Source: Symbiopectobacterium sp051710525 | GTDB lineage: Bacteria > Pseudomonadota > Gammaproteobacteria > Enterobacterales > Enterobacteriaceae | Assembly: GCA_051710525.1 (NCBI GenBank) | Contig: JBPESR010000010.1 | Span: 38,076-102,075 of the forward strand | Reading direction: 5' to 3' | DNA length: 64,000 nucleotides | In this document: positions 39,982 to 49,320 of the stretch, piece by piece | Layout of the letters: each line of letters starts with the position of its first letter | How positions within the stretch are numbered: position 1 is the first letter of the stretch | The notes under the pieces: generated by a model | Seen by the model: the letters and a program-made list of their open reading frames with translations, nothing else | The model's database searches: none | What the model was told of the DNA's origin: nothing | Program-made: the position numbers and the translations under genes

Positions 39982-40398
39982 TTAATGGGCCTCTGAGGCT
40001 GTCAACAAGGGAAGATGTTCACTGATTTGTTGCCACAGGGCGCGTTTGGCACTGGGGTTAGCGTAAAGCTCGTCCAGCGTCGGGCTATTCAATTGCACAC
40101 CCGTCCAGGCGCGCGGCACATTAACCCCCAGACACCAGCTATGGCAATGTGTCGAGGTGGGCAGCATGGCAGTCTGTTCCGGTGTAAGCGGGTACACCTG
40201 TTCGGGGCGCAGTGACAAACTGTGCAACACATCGCCAATCAGAGGGTAATGGGCGGCGGGGAGCGAAGCGGCAACAATCACCAGACGCGTTTGTGCGGGC
40301 AGGGTAACGGTAATCTCGCCCTGCAACACCGTGTGGCGGCGTAACGTCCACTGCGTAATCCCCATCTGTTGTAAAAGCCAATTGCGTCTTGGTGCCAT
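39982..40398 (-). CDS. holD: DNA polymerase III psi subunit HolD
   Basis: Psi subunit of the replicative clamp-loader complex, linking it to chi and single-strand binding protein. The product (MAPRRNWLLQQMGITQWTLR, AARLVIV-like TRLVIVAASLPAAHYPLIGD, HCHSWCLG, RALWQQI) is about 138 aa, like E. coli HolD. ATG at 40398 is the natural start. The frame extends to 40422 only through the upstream 31-bp duplication. Intact. Co-transcribed with rimI. Confidence 0.93.
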   Translation of the reverse strand: MAPRRNWLLQQMGITQWTLRRHTVLQGEITVTLPAQTRLVIVAASLPAAHYPLIGDVLHSLSLRPEQVYPLTPEQTAMLPTSTHCHSWCLGVNVPRAWTGVQLNSPTLDELYANPSAKRALWQQISEHLPLLTASEAH

Positions 40399-40405
40399 GA
40401 TATCC

Positions 40406-40467
40406 CGTGCTCGGTTTGCCATGATAGCCGCGCTATCGTGCTCGGTTTGCCATGATAGCCGCGCTAT
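40406..40467 (+). repeat. 31-bp tandem duplication upstream of holD
   Basis: Copies 40406-40436 and 40437-40467, starting 8 bases before the holD start codon. It may affect the holD promoter or leader. Confidence 0.93.
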
Positions 40468-40886
40468 GCTAACAAACCTGATACGGATGCGCCAATTGAT
40501 ACGGATGCGCCAATAAAGTGAACCGCAGCAGTACTTTCCCCTTTAAGCCAGGTAATGACCAATGCCGTATTTTTCACACCACTGCTCAGTGGAAACACAC
40601 CACTGCTCAGTGGAAAGTAAAATATCTCACGTTAATGACACTTCAATGTGATTTGCTGCAAGCAGTGCTATATGTGCTTTTTGTCGCTGTCTTTTAAGCT
40701 AACCTAGTCAAGAACACGGAGAAAGGCAACTTTGTCGGTAAATTGTTTACCTTGGGTCAACGGTGCAGTAATACAAGAGAGAATGTTGGTGTTCAACGCG
40801 TTTATTTTTGATCTTTCCTGTTTGATCTTTCCTGGGGAAATGGGTGGGATCGCCAGCCACTTTCTGCAACAGACAACCAGTCAGCG
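40468..40886. other. Gene-free stretch between holD and IS1 copy E
   Basis: No gene recognised. It contains a 21-bp duplication at 40576-40617 (ACACCACTGCTCAGTGGAAA unit, one base different), and short duplications near 40489-40513 and 40808-40833. In E. coli rsmC lies here; it has been moved or the region rearranged. Confidence 0.6.
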
Positions 40887-41744
40887 GGTCAAGTATTCAA
40901 TGAGTTGATTACAGTGTAAACTCTCCGGTTTTGGATGTGGAGATACAGTGGCTAACGTTGATGTAAGATGCCCGTTTTGTAAACAGACAGCCTCTGTAAA
41001 AAAAACACGGTTATGGCAAAAGTGGCCATCAGCGTTACCGTTGTCAGTCATGTAAACGCAGCTTCCAGCTCGATTATTCCTATCGTGCCTGCCAACCGGG
41101 AATGACAGATCGTGCCTGCCAACCGGGAATGACAGACCAACTCATTGACTTGGCAATGAATAATGTGGGTATTCGTGACACTGCTCGGGCATTATAATCG
41201 TAACACTGCTCGGACGTTACACGTTACATATTATAGTATCAATTATCAATGCCGTCGTGCGTACTTTAAAAAACGCTCGCCGCGAAATGTAACAACGCTG
41301 CCACTGGATAACCTGCAAATTCAACTGATTTGCGAAATGGATGAGATGTGGCCATTTGTTGGCAACAAAAAAACGACAGCGCTGGCTGTGGTATGCATGG
41401 GAGCCGCGTTTGAAGCGGATTATCGCTCATGCATTTGGCTCTCTAAGCAAGAAAACGCTGTGTAAGTTGCTGAAACTGTTCTCGGAGTTCAGAGTGGGAT
41501 TTTGGTGCACTGATGGCTACAGGGCTTACAACGAAGAACTTCCAAAAGCAAAACACATTGTTGGCAAACTGTATACATAGCGTATTGAGCGTGAAAATCT
41601 GACGCTGCGCACCCGATTGAAACGCCTCAATCGTAAGACGTTGGGGTATTCAAAATCATCGGAAATGCACGATAGGCTCATCGGCACTTACATCGAACGC
41701 GAGTATTACGTTTGATGCTATATCAATTCATTGAATATAAAACC
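40887..41744 (+). mobile_element. IS1-family element, copy E (decayed)
   Basis: About 858 bp with a perfect left terminus and a right end GGTTTTATATTCAATGAATT. Duplications in the insA-insB junction (about 41090-41130, 41178-41250) disrupt it, and insB has a TAG after GKLYT at 41578. Copy E retains the GTATGCATGG form of the insB linker, unlike copies A and B. Confidence 0.92.
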
Positions 41745-41905
41745 CTATTTTGTAGGGTAGAGCAGTGAAAATAATGCAGCATAAAATAAATTTGCATAAA
41801 AATCGTCGGCGAGAATTCAAGTGATGATCCTGCCCTTTTTACCGTCACTTCAGGCATAATAACGCCAGGGTTTTACCCTGTACGCCGTACAGCGATGAGA
41901 ATCGT

Positions 41906-42931
41906 ATGCAAGCACAGGATCGGGCACACATCGAACAGTTTCTTGAAGCTATGTGGCTGGAACGAAACCTGGCTGATAACACGCTGACCTCTTACTTACC
42001 GGCGAGATTTAACCGCACTGGCCGATTGGTTGGAGCATGCTGATAGTGATTTATTGCAGGTGCAGGCTCTGGGTCTGCAAGATATTTATTGCAGGTGCAG
42101 GCTCTGGGTCTGCAAGCTTATCTTGCCGAACGCGTGGAAGGTGGATACAAAGCGACCAGTTCTACGCGTTTGCTGAGTGCCATGCGTCGTTTTTTTTCAG
42201 TATTTATACCGGGAAAAACGGCGTAGTGACGACCCCAGCGCGGTATTATCTTCTCCCAAATTGCCCCAGCGCTTGCCCAAAGATCTCAGCGAAGCGCAGG
42301 TGAGTGCGTTGTTGCAAGCCCCTGTGTATTGTTGCAAGCCCCTGTGTAGATGAACCGCTTGAGCTGCGTGATAAAGCCATGCTTGAGGTGCTTTATGCCA
42401 CCGGGCTGCGCATGCCACCGGGCTACGCGTCTCGGAACTGGTGGTGGGGCTGACCATTGCAGATGTCAGTTACGCCAGGGCGTCGTGCGGGTGATTGGTA
42501 AAGGCAAAAAATAAAGAACGGCTGGTACCGCTGGGGGAAGAGGCTATTTATTTTATTGGCTGGAGCGCTACCTCTAGCACGGCAGGCCCTGGCTGTTGAA
42601 CGGCCAAACGCTTGATGTGCTTTTTCCAAGTTCCAGAGCGCAGCAGATGACGCGCCAAACCTTTTGGCTTGGCACCGTATCAAACATCAAACACTATGCC
42701 GTGCTGGCATCCATTGACAGTGAGAAGCTTGCACCGCATGTTTTACGCCATGCATTCGCTACGCACTTGGTGAACCACGGGGCTGATTTGCGTGTCGTAC
42801 AGATGTTGTTGGGGCATAGCGATCTTTCAATGTTGTTGGGGCATAGCGATCTTTCAACAACGCAAATTTATACGCACGTTGTCACTGAACGGCTGAAGCA
42901 GTTGCATCAACAGCATTATCCGCGCGCCTGA
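41906..42931 (+). pseudogene. xerD: Tyrosine recombinase XerD, broken
   Basis: Half of the XerCD recombinase that resolves chromosome dimers at dif. Starts MQAQDRAHIEQFLEAMWLER and reaches the catalytic end APHVLRHAFATHLVNHGADL ... TTQIYTHV (HxxR and Tyr). A 35-bp duplication at about 42053-42116, ones near 42306-42345 and 42410-42425, and an in-frame 27-bp one at 42803-42856 (LLGHSDLSM repeated) plus frameshifts break it. It precedes dsbC and recJ as in E. coli. Confidence 0.94.
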
Positions 42932-43009
42932 CATTGCAGGCGACATAAGGGCCAGACGGCTGAAAATGCCCTCTACAGGCGGAATACACCATGAACGGGA
43001 CTGAATACG

Positions 43010-43726
43010 ATGAAAAAAGGGTTAATGGCGCTTTCTTTACTGCTCGCGGTGACGAGTAGCGCAGTACACGCCGACGACGCGGCGATTAAACAGACACTGA
43101 TCAAACTGGGCATTGAAAAGATGGAGATCCAGCCTGCGCCCGTCGCTAGCCTTAAAACGGTGCTGACGGAAAGTGGCGTGCTCTACGTAACGGAAGATGG
43201 TAAACATTTGCTGCAAGGGCCGCTTTACGCCGTGGATGGCGGCACGCCGGTGAACGTAACCAACCAGATCCTGAAAGGAAAACTGGATGCCTTGCAGGAT
43301 CAAATGATCGTCTACAAAGCGGCGCAGGGAAAACATGTGATTACTGTTTTCACCGATATTACCTGCGATTACTGCCAGAAACTGCATGGGCAGATGAAAG
43401 ACTATAACGATCTGGGTATTACCATCCGTTATCTGGCTTTCCCGCGTCAGGGGCTGAATTCGCTAACGGGAAAAGACATGCAGTCTATCTGGTGCACTGC
43501 CAACCGTAACAAGGCGTATGACGCCGCGTCGTGCGGTGAGGCTATCTCCCCGGCAACCTGCAAGACCGATATCGGCTCGCATTACGAGCTGGGTATCCAG
43601 TTTGGTGTGCAAGGCACGCCAGCGATCGTGCTGGAGAACGGCACCGTGATTCCGGGTTATCAGGCACCGAAAGAGATGTTAGCTATGCTGAACGCTCATC
43701 GGGCTGCGGCCAAACCGGGCGCATAA
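43010..43726 (+). CDS. dsbC: Periplasmic disulfide isomerase DsbC
   Basis: Homodimeric periplasmic protein that shuffles wrong disulfides. The 238-aa product has a signal peptide (MKKGLMALSLLLAVTSSAVH ADD), an N-terminal dimerisation domain and a thioredoxin domain with CDYC at about residue 120 and the cis-proline loop QGTPAIVLENG. Length matches E. coli (236 aa). It is kept in reduced form by DsbD, which is broken in this window. Located xerD-dsbC-recJ as in E. coli. Confidence 0.95.
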   Translation: MKKGLMALSLLLAVTSSAVHADDAAIKQTLIKLGIEKMEIQPAPVASLKTVLTESGVLYVTEDGKHLLQGPLYAVDGGTPVNVTNQILKGKLDALQDQMIVYKAAQGKHVITVFTDITCDYCQKLHGQMKDYNDLGITIRYLAFPRQGLNSLTGKDMQSIWCTANRNKAYDAASCGEAISPATCKTDIGSHYELGIQFGVQGTPAIVLENGTVIPGYQAPKEMLAMLNAHRAAAKPGA

Positions 43727-43768
43727 ATTGCCACCAGGTTGCCCCATTAAAAGCGATAACGTGTAATG

Positions 43769-43800
43769 CACGCAGTCACGCAGTCACGCAGTCACGCAGT
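43769..43800 (+). repeat. Four 8-bp repeats just before recJ
   Basis: CACGCAGT occurs four times head to tail (43769-43800), then AGTGGAATT(G/A)AAAA occurs twice around the start. It lies in the 89-bp gap between dsbC and recJ, which is only a few bases in E. coli, and no good Shine-Dalgarno sequence remains before the recJ start. Confidence 0.9.
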
Positions 43801-43815
43801 GGAATTGAAAATACA

Positions 43816-45549
43816 GTGGAATTAAAAACCATACTCCGCCGGCGTCCGCTGGTGGAAGGCAGTGGGCTTCCCGCAACGCTTCCTCCGTTACTACGCCGTC
43901 TATACGCGCAGCGCGGCGTCACTGAGGGTCAGGAATTGGATCGCAGTCTGCGCCGCCTGCTCGATTATCGCCTGCTCGATGGTATTGACGATGCAGTGGT
44001 GTTGCTGCAACAGGCTCTGGCAGGACAACGGTGCATCGTCGTCGTCGGTGATTTTGACGCCGATGGCGCGACCAGCACCGCGCTTACCGTGCTAGCACTG
44101 CGCAGCATGGGCGGTAGCCAAGTAGCCTATCTGGTGCCGAACCGTTTTGAAGATGGCTATGGCCTGGGCCCGGAAGTGGTGGTGCAGGCCGAGAAGCTGG
44201 GCGCAGAGCTGATCCTGACGGTGGATAACGGTATTTCATCCCATGCCGGCGTGGATGATGCGCACCAGCGTGGTATTCAGGTGTTGGTGACTGACCATCA
44301 CCTGCCGGGGGCAACGTTGCCCGCTGCTGATGCGATAATTAACCCCAATTTGCGCGACTGTGCCTTTCCTTCTAAATCGCTGGCCGGCGTCGGCGTGGCG
44401 TTTTACCTAATGATGGCGCTGTTTGTGCGTCTGCGCGACAGCGGCTGGTTTAATCAAAAAGGGTTGGTGGAACCAAAACTGGCGGAACTGCTCGATTTGG
44501 TGGCGCTAGGCACAGTGGCCGACGTGGTGCCACTCGATGCCAATAACCGTATTCTGGTATCGCAGGGGCTGAATCGCATTCGTGCCGGTAAATGTCGCCC
44601 TGGCATTCGCGCCTTGTTGGAAATCGCCAACCGCAATGCCAGCCAACTGGTAGCTAGCGATCTGGGCTTTGCGATTGGGCCACGCCTGAATGCGGTAGGG
44701 CGTTTGGATGATATGTCGATTGGCGTGGCGCTGCTGTTGTGCGATGACATCGTCGAAGCGCGGATGCAGGCTAGCGATCTGGATGCGCTCAATCTGGCGC
44801 GGCGTGAAATCGAGCAAGAGATGCAGGCGGAAGCCATGCAACTGTGCGAAAAGCTGGAACACGGTGTTGAACAACTGCCGCTGGGATTGGCGATGTATCA
44901 TCCCGAATGGCATCAGGGCGTGGTCGGTATTTTGGCATCACGACTTAAAGAGCGTTTTCATCGACCGGTGATTGCGTTCGCACCGGCGGGAGAGGGCGTG
45001 CTCAAAGGGTCTGGCCGTTCAATTCCTGGTCTGCACTTACGCGATGCGCTGGAGCGCCTGGATACCCGCTATCCTGGGCTGATGGTTAAGTTTGGCGGTC
45101 ACGCAATGGCGGCTGGACTATCGCTGGAAGAGCATCAGTTTGATACCTTCCGTGAGCGCTTTGGTGAGCTGGTCGGCGAGTGGCTGGATGAATCGCACCT
45201 GGAAGGGGTTATCTGGTCGGACGGTGAACTGATACAAACCGAACTGAATCTGGTGGTGGCAGAGGTACTGCGCGATGCCGGGCCGTGGGGACAAGCGTTT
45301 CCTGAACCCACGTTTGACGGGCGTTTTCGTATCTTGCAGCAGAAACTGTTGAAAGAGCGCCACCTGAAGCTGATGGTGGAGCCGGTTAACGGCGGGCCGC
45401 TGCTAGATGGTATCGCGTTTAATGTGGATACCCGGTGCTGGCCAGACAGCAGCATTCGTGAGGCGGAACTGGCCTACCGCCTTGAGGTTAACGAATTTCG
45501 CGGTAAACGCAGCGTGCAATTGTTGATACAGCATTTGTGGCCGGTGTAG
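43816..45549 (+). CDS. recJ: Single-strand DNA exonuclease RecJ
   Basis: 5'-3' exonuclease of the RecF recombination and mismatch repair pathways. The 577-aa frame has the DHH motifs: VVGDFDADGATSTALTVLA (about residue 76), VDNGISS, TDHHLPG and the DHHA1 part GSGRSIPGLHLRDALE, GGHAMAAGLSL. Length equals E. coli (577 aa). The start is GTG at 43816 after a region of short repeats. It is intact over 1.7 kb. Followed by prfB and lysS as in E. coli. Confidence 0.96.
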   Translation: MELKTILRRRPLVEGSGLPATLPPLLRRLYAQRGVTEGQELDRSLRRLLDYRLLDGIDDAVVLLQQALAGQRCIVVVGDFDADGATSTALTVLALRSMGGSQVAYLVPNRFEDGYGLGPEVVVQAEKLGAELILTVDNGISSHAGVDDAHQRGIQVLVTDHHLPGATLPAADAIINPNLRDCAFPSKSLAGVGVAFYLMMALFVRLRDSGWFNQKGLVEPKLAELLDLVALGTVADVVPLDANNRILVSQGLNRIRAGKCRPGIRALLEIANRNASQLVASDLGFAIGPRLNAVGRLDDMSIGVALLLCDDIVEARMQASDLDALNLARREIEQEMQAEAMQLCEKLEHGVEQLPLGLAMYHPEWHQGVVGILASRLKERFHRPVIAFAPAGEGVLKGSGRSIPGLHLRDALERLDTRYPGLMVKFGGHAMAAGLSLEEHQFDTFRERFGELVGEWLDESHLEGVIWSDGELIQTELNLVVAEVLRDAGPWGQAFPEPTFDGRFRILQQKLLKERHLKLMVEPVNGGPLLDGIAFNVDTRCWPDSSIREAELAYRLEVNEFRGKRSVQLLIQHLWPV

Positions 45550-45673
45550 CAGTCATCGCTCGTATGGGTAAAATTGCGCCAAACGGCTGTAAACCTGGCG
45601 TATATTCCGCTAAAGTCATTCGTTTATATCCATTTTTTCTCCGTCGTTTGACGGTTAACGTAAGACGCTAATC

Positions 45674-46772
45674 ATGTTTGAAATTAATCTGGTAAAAAAC
45701 CGCATTCAGGACCTGTCTGACCGGACAGCTGTTCTGAGGGGGTATCTTTGATTATGATGCCAAGAAAGAACGCCTGGAAGAAGTAAACGCCGAGCTGGAA
45801 CAGCCCGACGTATGGAATGAACCCAAGCGCGCACAAGCGCTGGGCAAAGAGCGCTCCTCGCTGAAAGTGATCGTCGATACTATCGATCAGATGACACAGG
45901 GACTGGAAGACGTTTCCGGCCTGCTTGAACTGGCGGTGGAAGAGGACGACGAAGAGACGTTCAACGACACCATCACTGAAGTGGATGCGCTAGAAGCCAA
46001 GCTGGCACAGCTTGAGTTCCGCTGCATGTTCTCCGGCGAATACGACAGCGCCGACTGCTACCTCGATATTCAATCCGGCTCCGGCGGTACGGAAGCGCAA
46101 GACTGGGCCAGCATGCTGCTGCGAATGTACCTGCGCTGGGCCGAGAGCAAAGGCTTCAAGACCGAAGTTATTGAAGAGTCTGGAGGGGAAGTTGCGGGTC
46201 TCAAATCAGCCACCATCAAGATTATTGGTGACTACGCGTTTGGCTGGCTGCGCACCGAGACGGGCGTACACCGTTTAGTGCGCAAGAGTCCCTTTGACTC
46301 CGGTGGTCGCCGCCATACTTCATTCAGTTCCGCGTTTGTCTATCCGGAAGTGGATGACGATATTGATATCGAAATCAACCCGGCAGATCTGCGTATTGAC
46401 GTATATCGCGCCTCCGGTGCCGGTGGACAGCACGTTAACCGTACCGAATCTGCGGTGCGTATTACCCATATACCGACCAACGTTGTTACCCAGTGTCAGA
46501 ACGACCGTTCCCAGCACAAGAACAAAGATCAGGCGATGAAACAGCTGAAAGCGAAGCTGTACGAGTTTGAGATGCAAAAGAAAAATGCTGAGAAGCAGGT
46601 GCTGGAAGATAACAAGTCCGATATCGGCTGGGGCAGCCAGATTCGCTCCTACGTACTGGATGATTCCCGAATCAAAGACCTGCGCACTGGGGTGGAAACG
46701 CGTAATACCCAGGCTGTGCTGGATGGCGATCTGGACCGATTTATTGAAGCAAGTTTAAAAGCGGGGTTATAA
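45674..46772 (+). CDS. prfB: Peptide chain release factor 2, with programmed frameshift
   Basis: RF2 recognises UAA and UGA and releases the finished peptide. The gene starts ATG at 45674 (MFEINLVKNRIQDLSDRTAV LRGYL) and has an in-frame UGA as codon 26 at 45749-45751. Shifting +1 after CTT (45746-45748) continues DYDAKKERLEEV to 46772. The total is 365 residues, as in E. coli. Functional motifs include the GGQ catalytic loop (GAGGQHVNRTESAVRI) and the anticodon-like SPF (KSPFDSGGRR). The frameshift is natural autoregulation, so this is not a pseudogene. lysS follows 8 bases later. Confidence 0.97.
45737..45752 (+). promoter_or_regulatory. Programmed +1 frameshift site of prfB
   Basis: AGGGGG (internal Shine-Dalgarno, 45737-45742), then TAT CTT TGA at 45743-45751. 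The layout is identical in spacing to E. coli, but the base after UGA is U rather than the C of the E. coli site. Confidence 0.95.
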
Positions 46773-46780
46773 CAAGTCAC

Positions 46781-48298
46781 ATGGCTGAGTTACTATCACA
46801 GGGTGCCGATCAGGCGCTGGATCTGAACAACGAATTGAAAGCGCGCCGCGGAAAGCTCTCGGCGCTGCGTGAACACGGTATCGCTTTTCCTAATGATTTC
46901 CGCCGTGATTCCACTTCTGATGCGCTGTACGCGGCTTACGACGATAAAGAAAACGAAGAGCTGGAAGCGCTGGGCGTTGAAGTGGTCATGGCGGGTCGTA
47001 TGATGGCGCGCCGCATCATGGGTAAAGCCTCGTTCGTGACGTTACAGGATGTGGGTGGCCGCATTCAGCTTTACGTGGCTCGTGACGATCTGGCTGAAGG
47101 CATTTATAACGAACAGTTCAAAAAATGGGATCTGGGCGATATTCTAGGCGCGCGCGGCAAGGTGTTCAAAACCAAGACCGGTGAGCTTTCCATCCATTGT
47201 ACTGAACTGCGTTTGCTGACTAAGGCGCTGCGCCCGCTGCCGGACAAATTCCACGGTTTGGCGGATCAGGAAACCCGTTATCGCCAACGCTATCTGGATC
47301 TGATCGCCAACGACGAATCGCGCAATACGTTCCGCGTGCGTTCGCAGATCATGTCTGGTATCCGCCGTTTCATGGTGGAGTGCGGGTTTATGGAAGTTGA
47401 AACCCCGATGATGCAGGTGATCCCTGGTGGTGCTTCCGCGCGTCCTTTTGTGACTCACCATAATGCGATGGATATTGACATGTATCTGCGTATTGCGCCG
47501 GAACTGTACCTGAAGCGTCTGGTAGTTGGTGGTTTTGAACGCGTGTTCGAAATCAACCGTAACTTCCGTAACGAAGGGGTTTCGCCGCGTCATAACCCGG
47601 AATTCACCATGATGGAACTTTATATGGCCTATGCCGATTATAAAGATCTCATCGAGTTGACCGAGAGCCTGTTCTCTACCCTGACTCAAGACGTGCTGGG
47701 CAGCACCACAGTGCCTTACGGCGATCAAACGTTTGATTTTGGTAAACAGTTTGAGAAGCTGACCATGCGCGAGGCGATCTGCAAATATCGTCCGGAAACC
47801 AACGTGACGGATCTGGACGATCTCGATAAAGCGTCTGCCATTGCAACGTCTCTCGGGATCAAGATCGAAAAAGGTTGGGGTCTGGGCCGTATCGTGACCG
47901 AGATCTTCGAAGAAACCGCAGAAGCGAATCTTATCCAACCGACCTTTATCACCGAATATCCGGCGGAAGTTTCACCGTTGGCGCGTCGTAATGATGAAAA
48001 CCCGGAAATCACCGATCGTTTCGAGTTCTTCATCGGTGGACGTGAAATTGGTAACGGTTTCTCCGAGTTGAATGACGCAGAAGATCAGGCAGAGCGCTTT
48101 GCCGATCAGGTATGCTCCAAAGATGCGGGCGACGACGAAGCCATGTTCTACGACGAAGACTACGTCACCGCGTTGGAGCACGGTTTACCGCCGACCGCAG
48201 GCCTGGGCATTGGTATCGACCGCATGGTGATGCTGTTTACCAACAGGCATACCATTCGTGACGTGATCTTGTTCCCGGCGATGCGTCCTCAGAAATAA
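46781..48298 (+). CDS. lysS: Lysyl-tRNA synthetase (class II)
   Basis: Charges tRNA-Lys. The 505-aa product equals E. coli LysS in length. It has the N-terminal OB-fold anticodon-binding domain (VVMAGRMMARRIMGKASF, residues about 65-150) and the three class II motifs: motif 1 around RRFMVECGFMEVETPMM, motif 2 FRNEGVSPRHNPEFTMMELY, motif 3 GLGIGIDRMVMLF. Intact. Separated from prfB by 8 bases, the usual prfB-lysS operon. Confidence 0.98.
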   Translation: MAELLSQGADQALDLNNELKARRGKLSALREHGIAFPNDFRRDSTSDALYAAYDDKENEELEALGVEVVMAGRMMARRIMGKASFVTLQDVGGRIQLYVARDDLAEGIYNEQFKKWDLGDILGARGKVFKTKTGELSIHCTELRLLTKALRPLPDKFHGLADQETRYRQRYLDLIANDESRNTFRVRSQIMSGIRRFMVECGFMEVETPMMQVIPGGASARPFVTHHNAMDIDMYLRIAPELYLKRLVVGGFERVFEINRNFRNEGVSPRHNPEFTMMELYMAYADYKDLIELTESLFSTLTQDVLGSTTVPYGDQTFDFGKQFEKLTMREAICKYRPETNVTDLDDLDKASAIATSLGIKIEKGWGLGRIVTEIFEETAEANLIQPTFITEYPAEVSPLARRNDENPEITDRFEFFIGGREIGNGFSELNDAEDQAERFADQVCSKDAGDDEAMFYDEDYVTALEHGLPPTAGLGIGIDRMVMLFTNRHTIRDVILFPAMRPQK

Positions 48299-48351
48299 GG
48301 CATAGTGGGTAGTAGACTCTCCTTGTCGTCCTCGGCGTAGGACGTGGACTT

Positions 48352-48407
48352 TTTACAGGCGATACGCGTTTAGCCTGTAAAGAGATTCCCGCCTGCGCGG
48401 GAATGAC
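48352..48407. repeat. Hairpin and REP-like palindrome after lysS, copy 2
   Basis: A 9-bp stem (TTTACAGGC, 48352-48360, with 48373-48381) may terminate prfB-lysS. It is followed at 48382-48407 by the exact reverse complement of the 26-bp palindromic repeat at 30912-30937. This region is noncoding. Confidence 0.65.
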
Positions 48408-48466
48408 AGTGAGTGCAGGAATGACGTAAGAGCGAGCATAACGGGGTAACCGCAGGAAGTGGCTCC

Positions 48467-49234
48467 ATGATCACCTATCGTGGTGGCTGGTTTGAATTGG
48501 CGTTGTTAGAAAATACCGGCGGATTTCCCCGCCATACCCATGATGAATATGTGATTAGCGCCAATCTCAACGGAGTTGAGTATGTCTGGCTGGATGGTAA
48601 CATTTTTGATGTCGATCCCCAGATGGTGACCACCTACAATCCGCATCAGCTACAAAGTGGTGATAACAGCGATGGTCGCTGGCAATGTGCCTCGCTCTAC
48701 CTACAACCCGGCGCTTTTGAGCATTTCTTTGGTCGTGCCTTTCGGTTTGCTCAGGGCTTTCAACAGGCTCCCGTTCTGGCGCAACAGTTGAAACTATTGG
48801 CAAGCCCCAGCGATGAGCAGGGCGATGGCGCGATGCATCAGGAGCTACTGGTGCTGCTATTGGCAGCATTGATGGACAACGACATGGGCAGCCCTGCGCC
48901 GTTAAAGATAGTCAGCGAGGGCGGCAGGGTAAAACGCATCAAGGCGCGTTTGCTCGATTGCTTCGCAGAACCGCCCAATCTGGATGCGTTGGCATGCGAT
49001 GAACACATCACCGTGGCGCATCTGGTGCATAGCTTTCATCAGGAAGCCTGTATGCCGCCATTGGCCTGGCTGATGCAGCGCCGTATTGGCAAAGCGCGTG
49101 AGCTGCTAAGTCAGGGCATGAGCATCAGTGAGGTTGCCCTTAGTCTTGGCTTTGCCGATCAGGCGCACTTCACCAAAATCTTCAACCGTTTTAACGCCAT
49201 GACACCGGGGTTTTTTCAGCGTATCAATTTCTGA
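48467..49234 (+). CDS. AraC-family transcriptional regulator
   Basis: 255-aa protein with an N-terminal cupin-like sensing half (FPRHTHDEYVISANLNGVEY, PQMVTTYNPHQLQSGD) and the two C-terminal helix-turn-helix motifs of AraC (VAHLVHSFHQEACMPPLAWL and ISEVALSLGFADQAHFTKIF). The start ATG follows GCAGGAAG. A LysE-type exporter gene follows 86 bases later in the same direction; such pairs often work together, so it may regulate that exporter (inference). It is intact although the exporter is broken. The specific effector is unknown. Confidence 0.88.
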   Translation: MITYRGGWFELALLENTGGFPRHTHDEYVISANLNGVEYVWLDGNIFDVDPQMVTTYNPHQLQSGDNSDGRWQCASLYLQPGAFEHFFGRAFRFAQGFQQAPVLAQQLKLLASPSDEQGDGAMHQELLVLLLAALMDNDMGSPAPLKIVSEGGRVKRIKARLLDCFAEPPNLDALACDEHITVAHLVHSFHQEACMPPLAWLMQRRIGKARELLSQGMSISEVALSLGFADQAHFTKIFNRFNAMTPGFFQRINF

Positions 49235-49320
49235 CAATACGTCCTGCTATAAACCACGTAGACTTGCGCTTATTGTTGATGTCTGCGGAGCTGTGGCGGT
49301 TATGTTGTTAGTGGTGCTTA

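Noticed and set aside
43769..43800. Phase-variation (contingency) locus controlling recJ
   Set aside because: The repeat lies outside the reading frame and recJ is not a surface or immune-evasion gene; kept only as a possible expression effect.
45674..45860. prfB as a pseudogene because of the in-frame TGA
   Set aside because: The stop sits at codon 26 in the conserved programmed +1 frameshift context, and the protein is otherwise full length.
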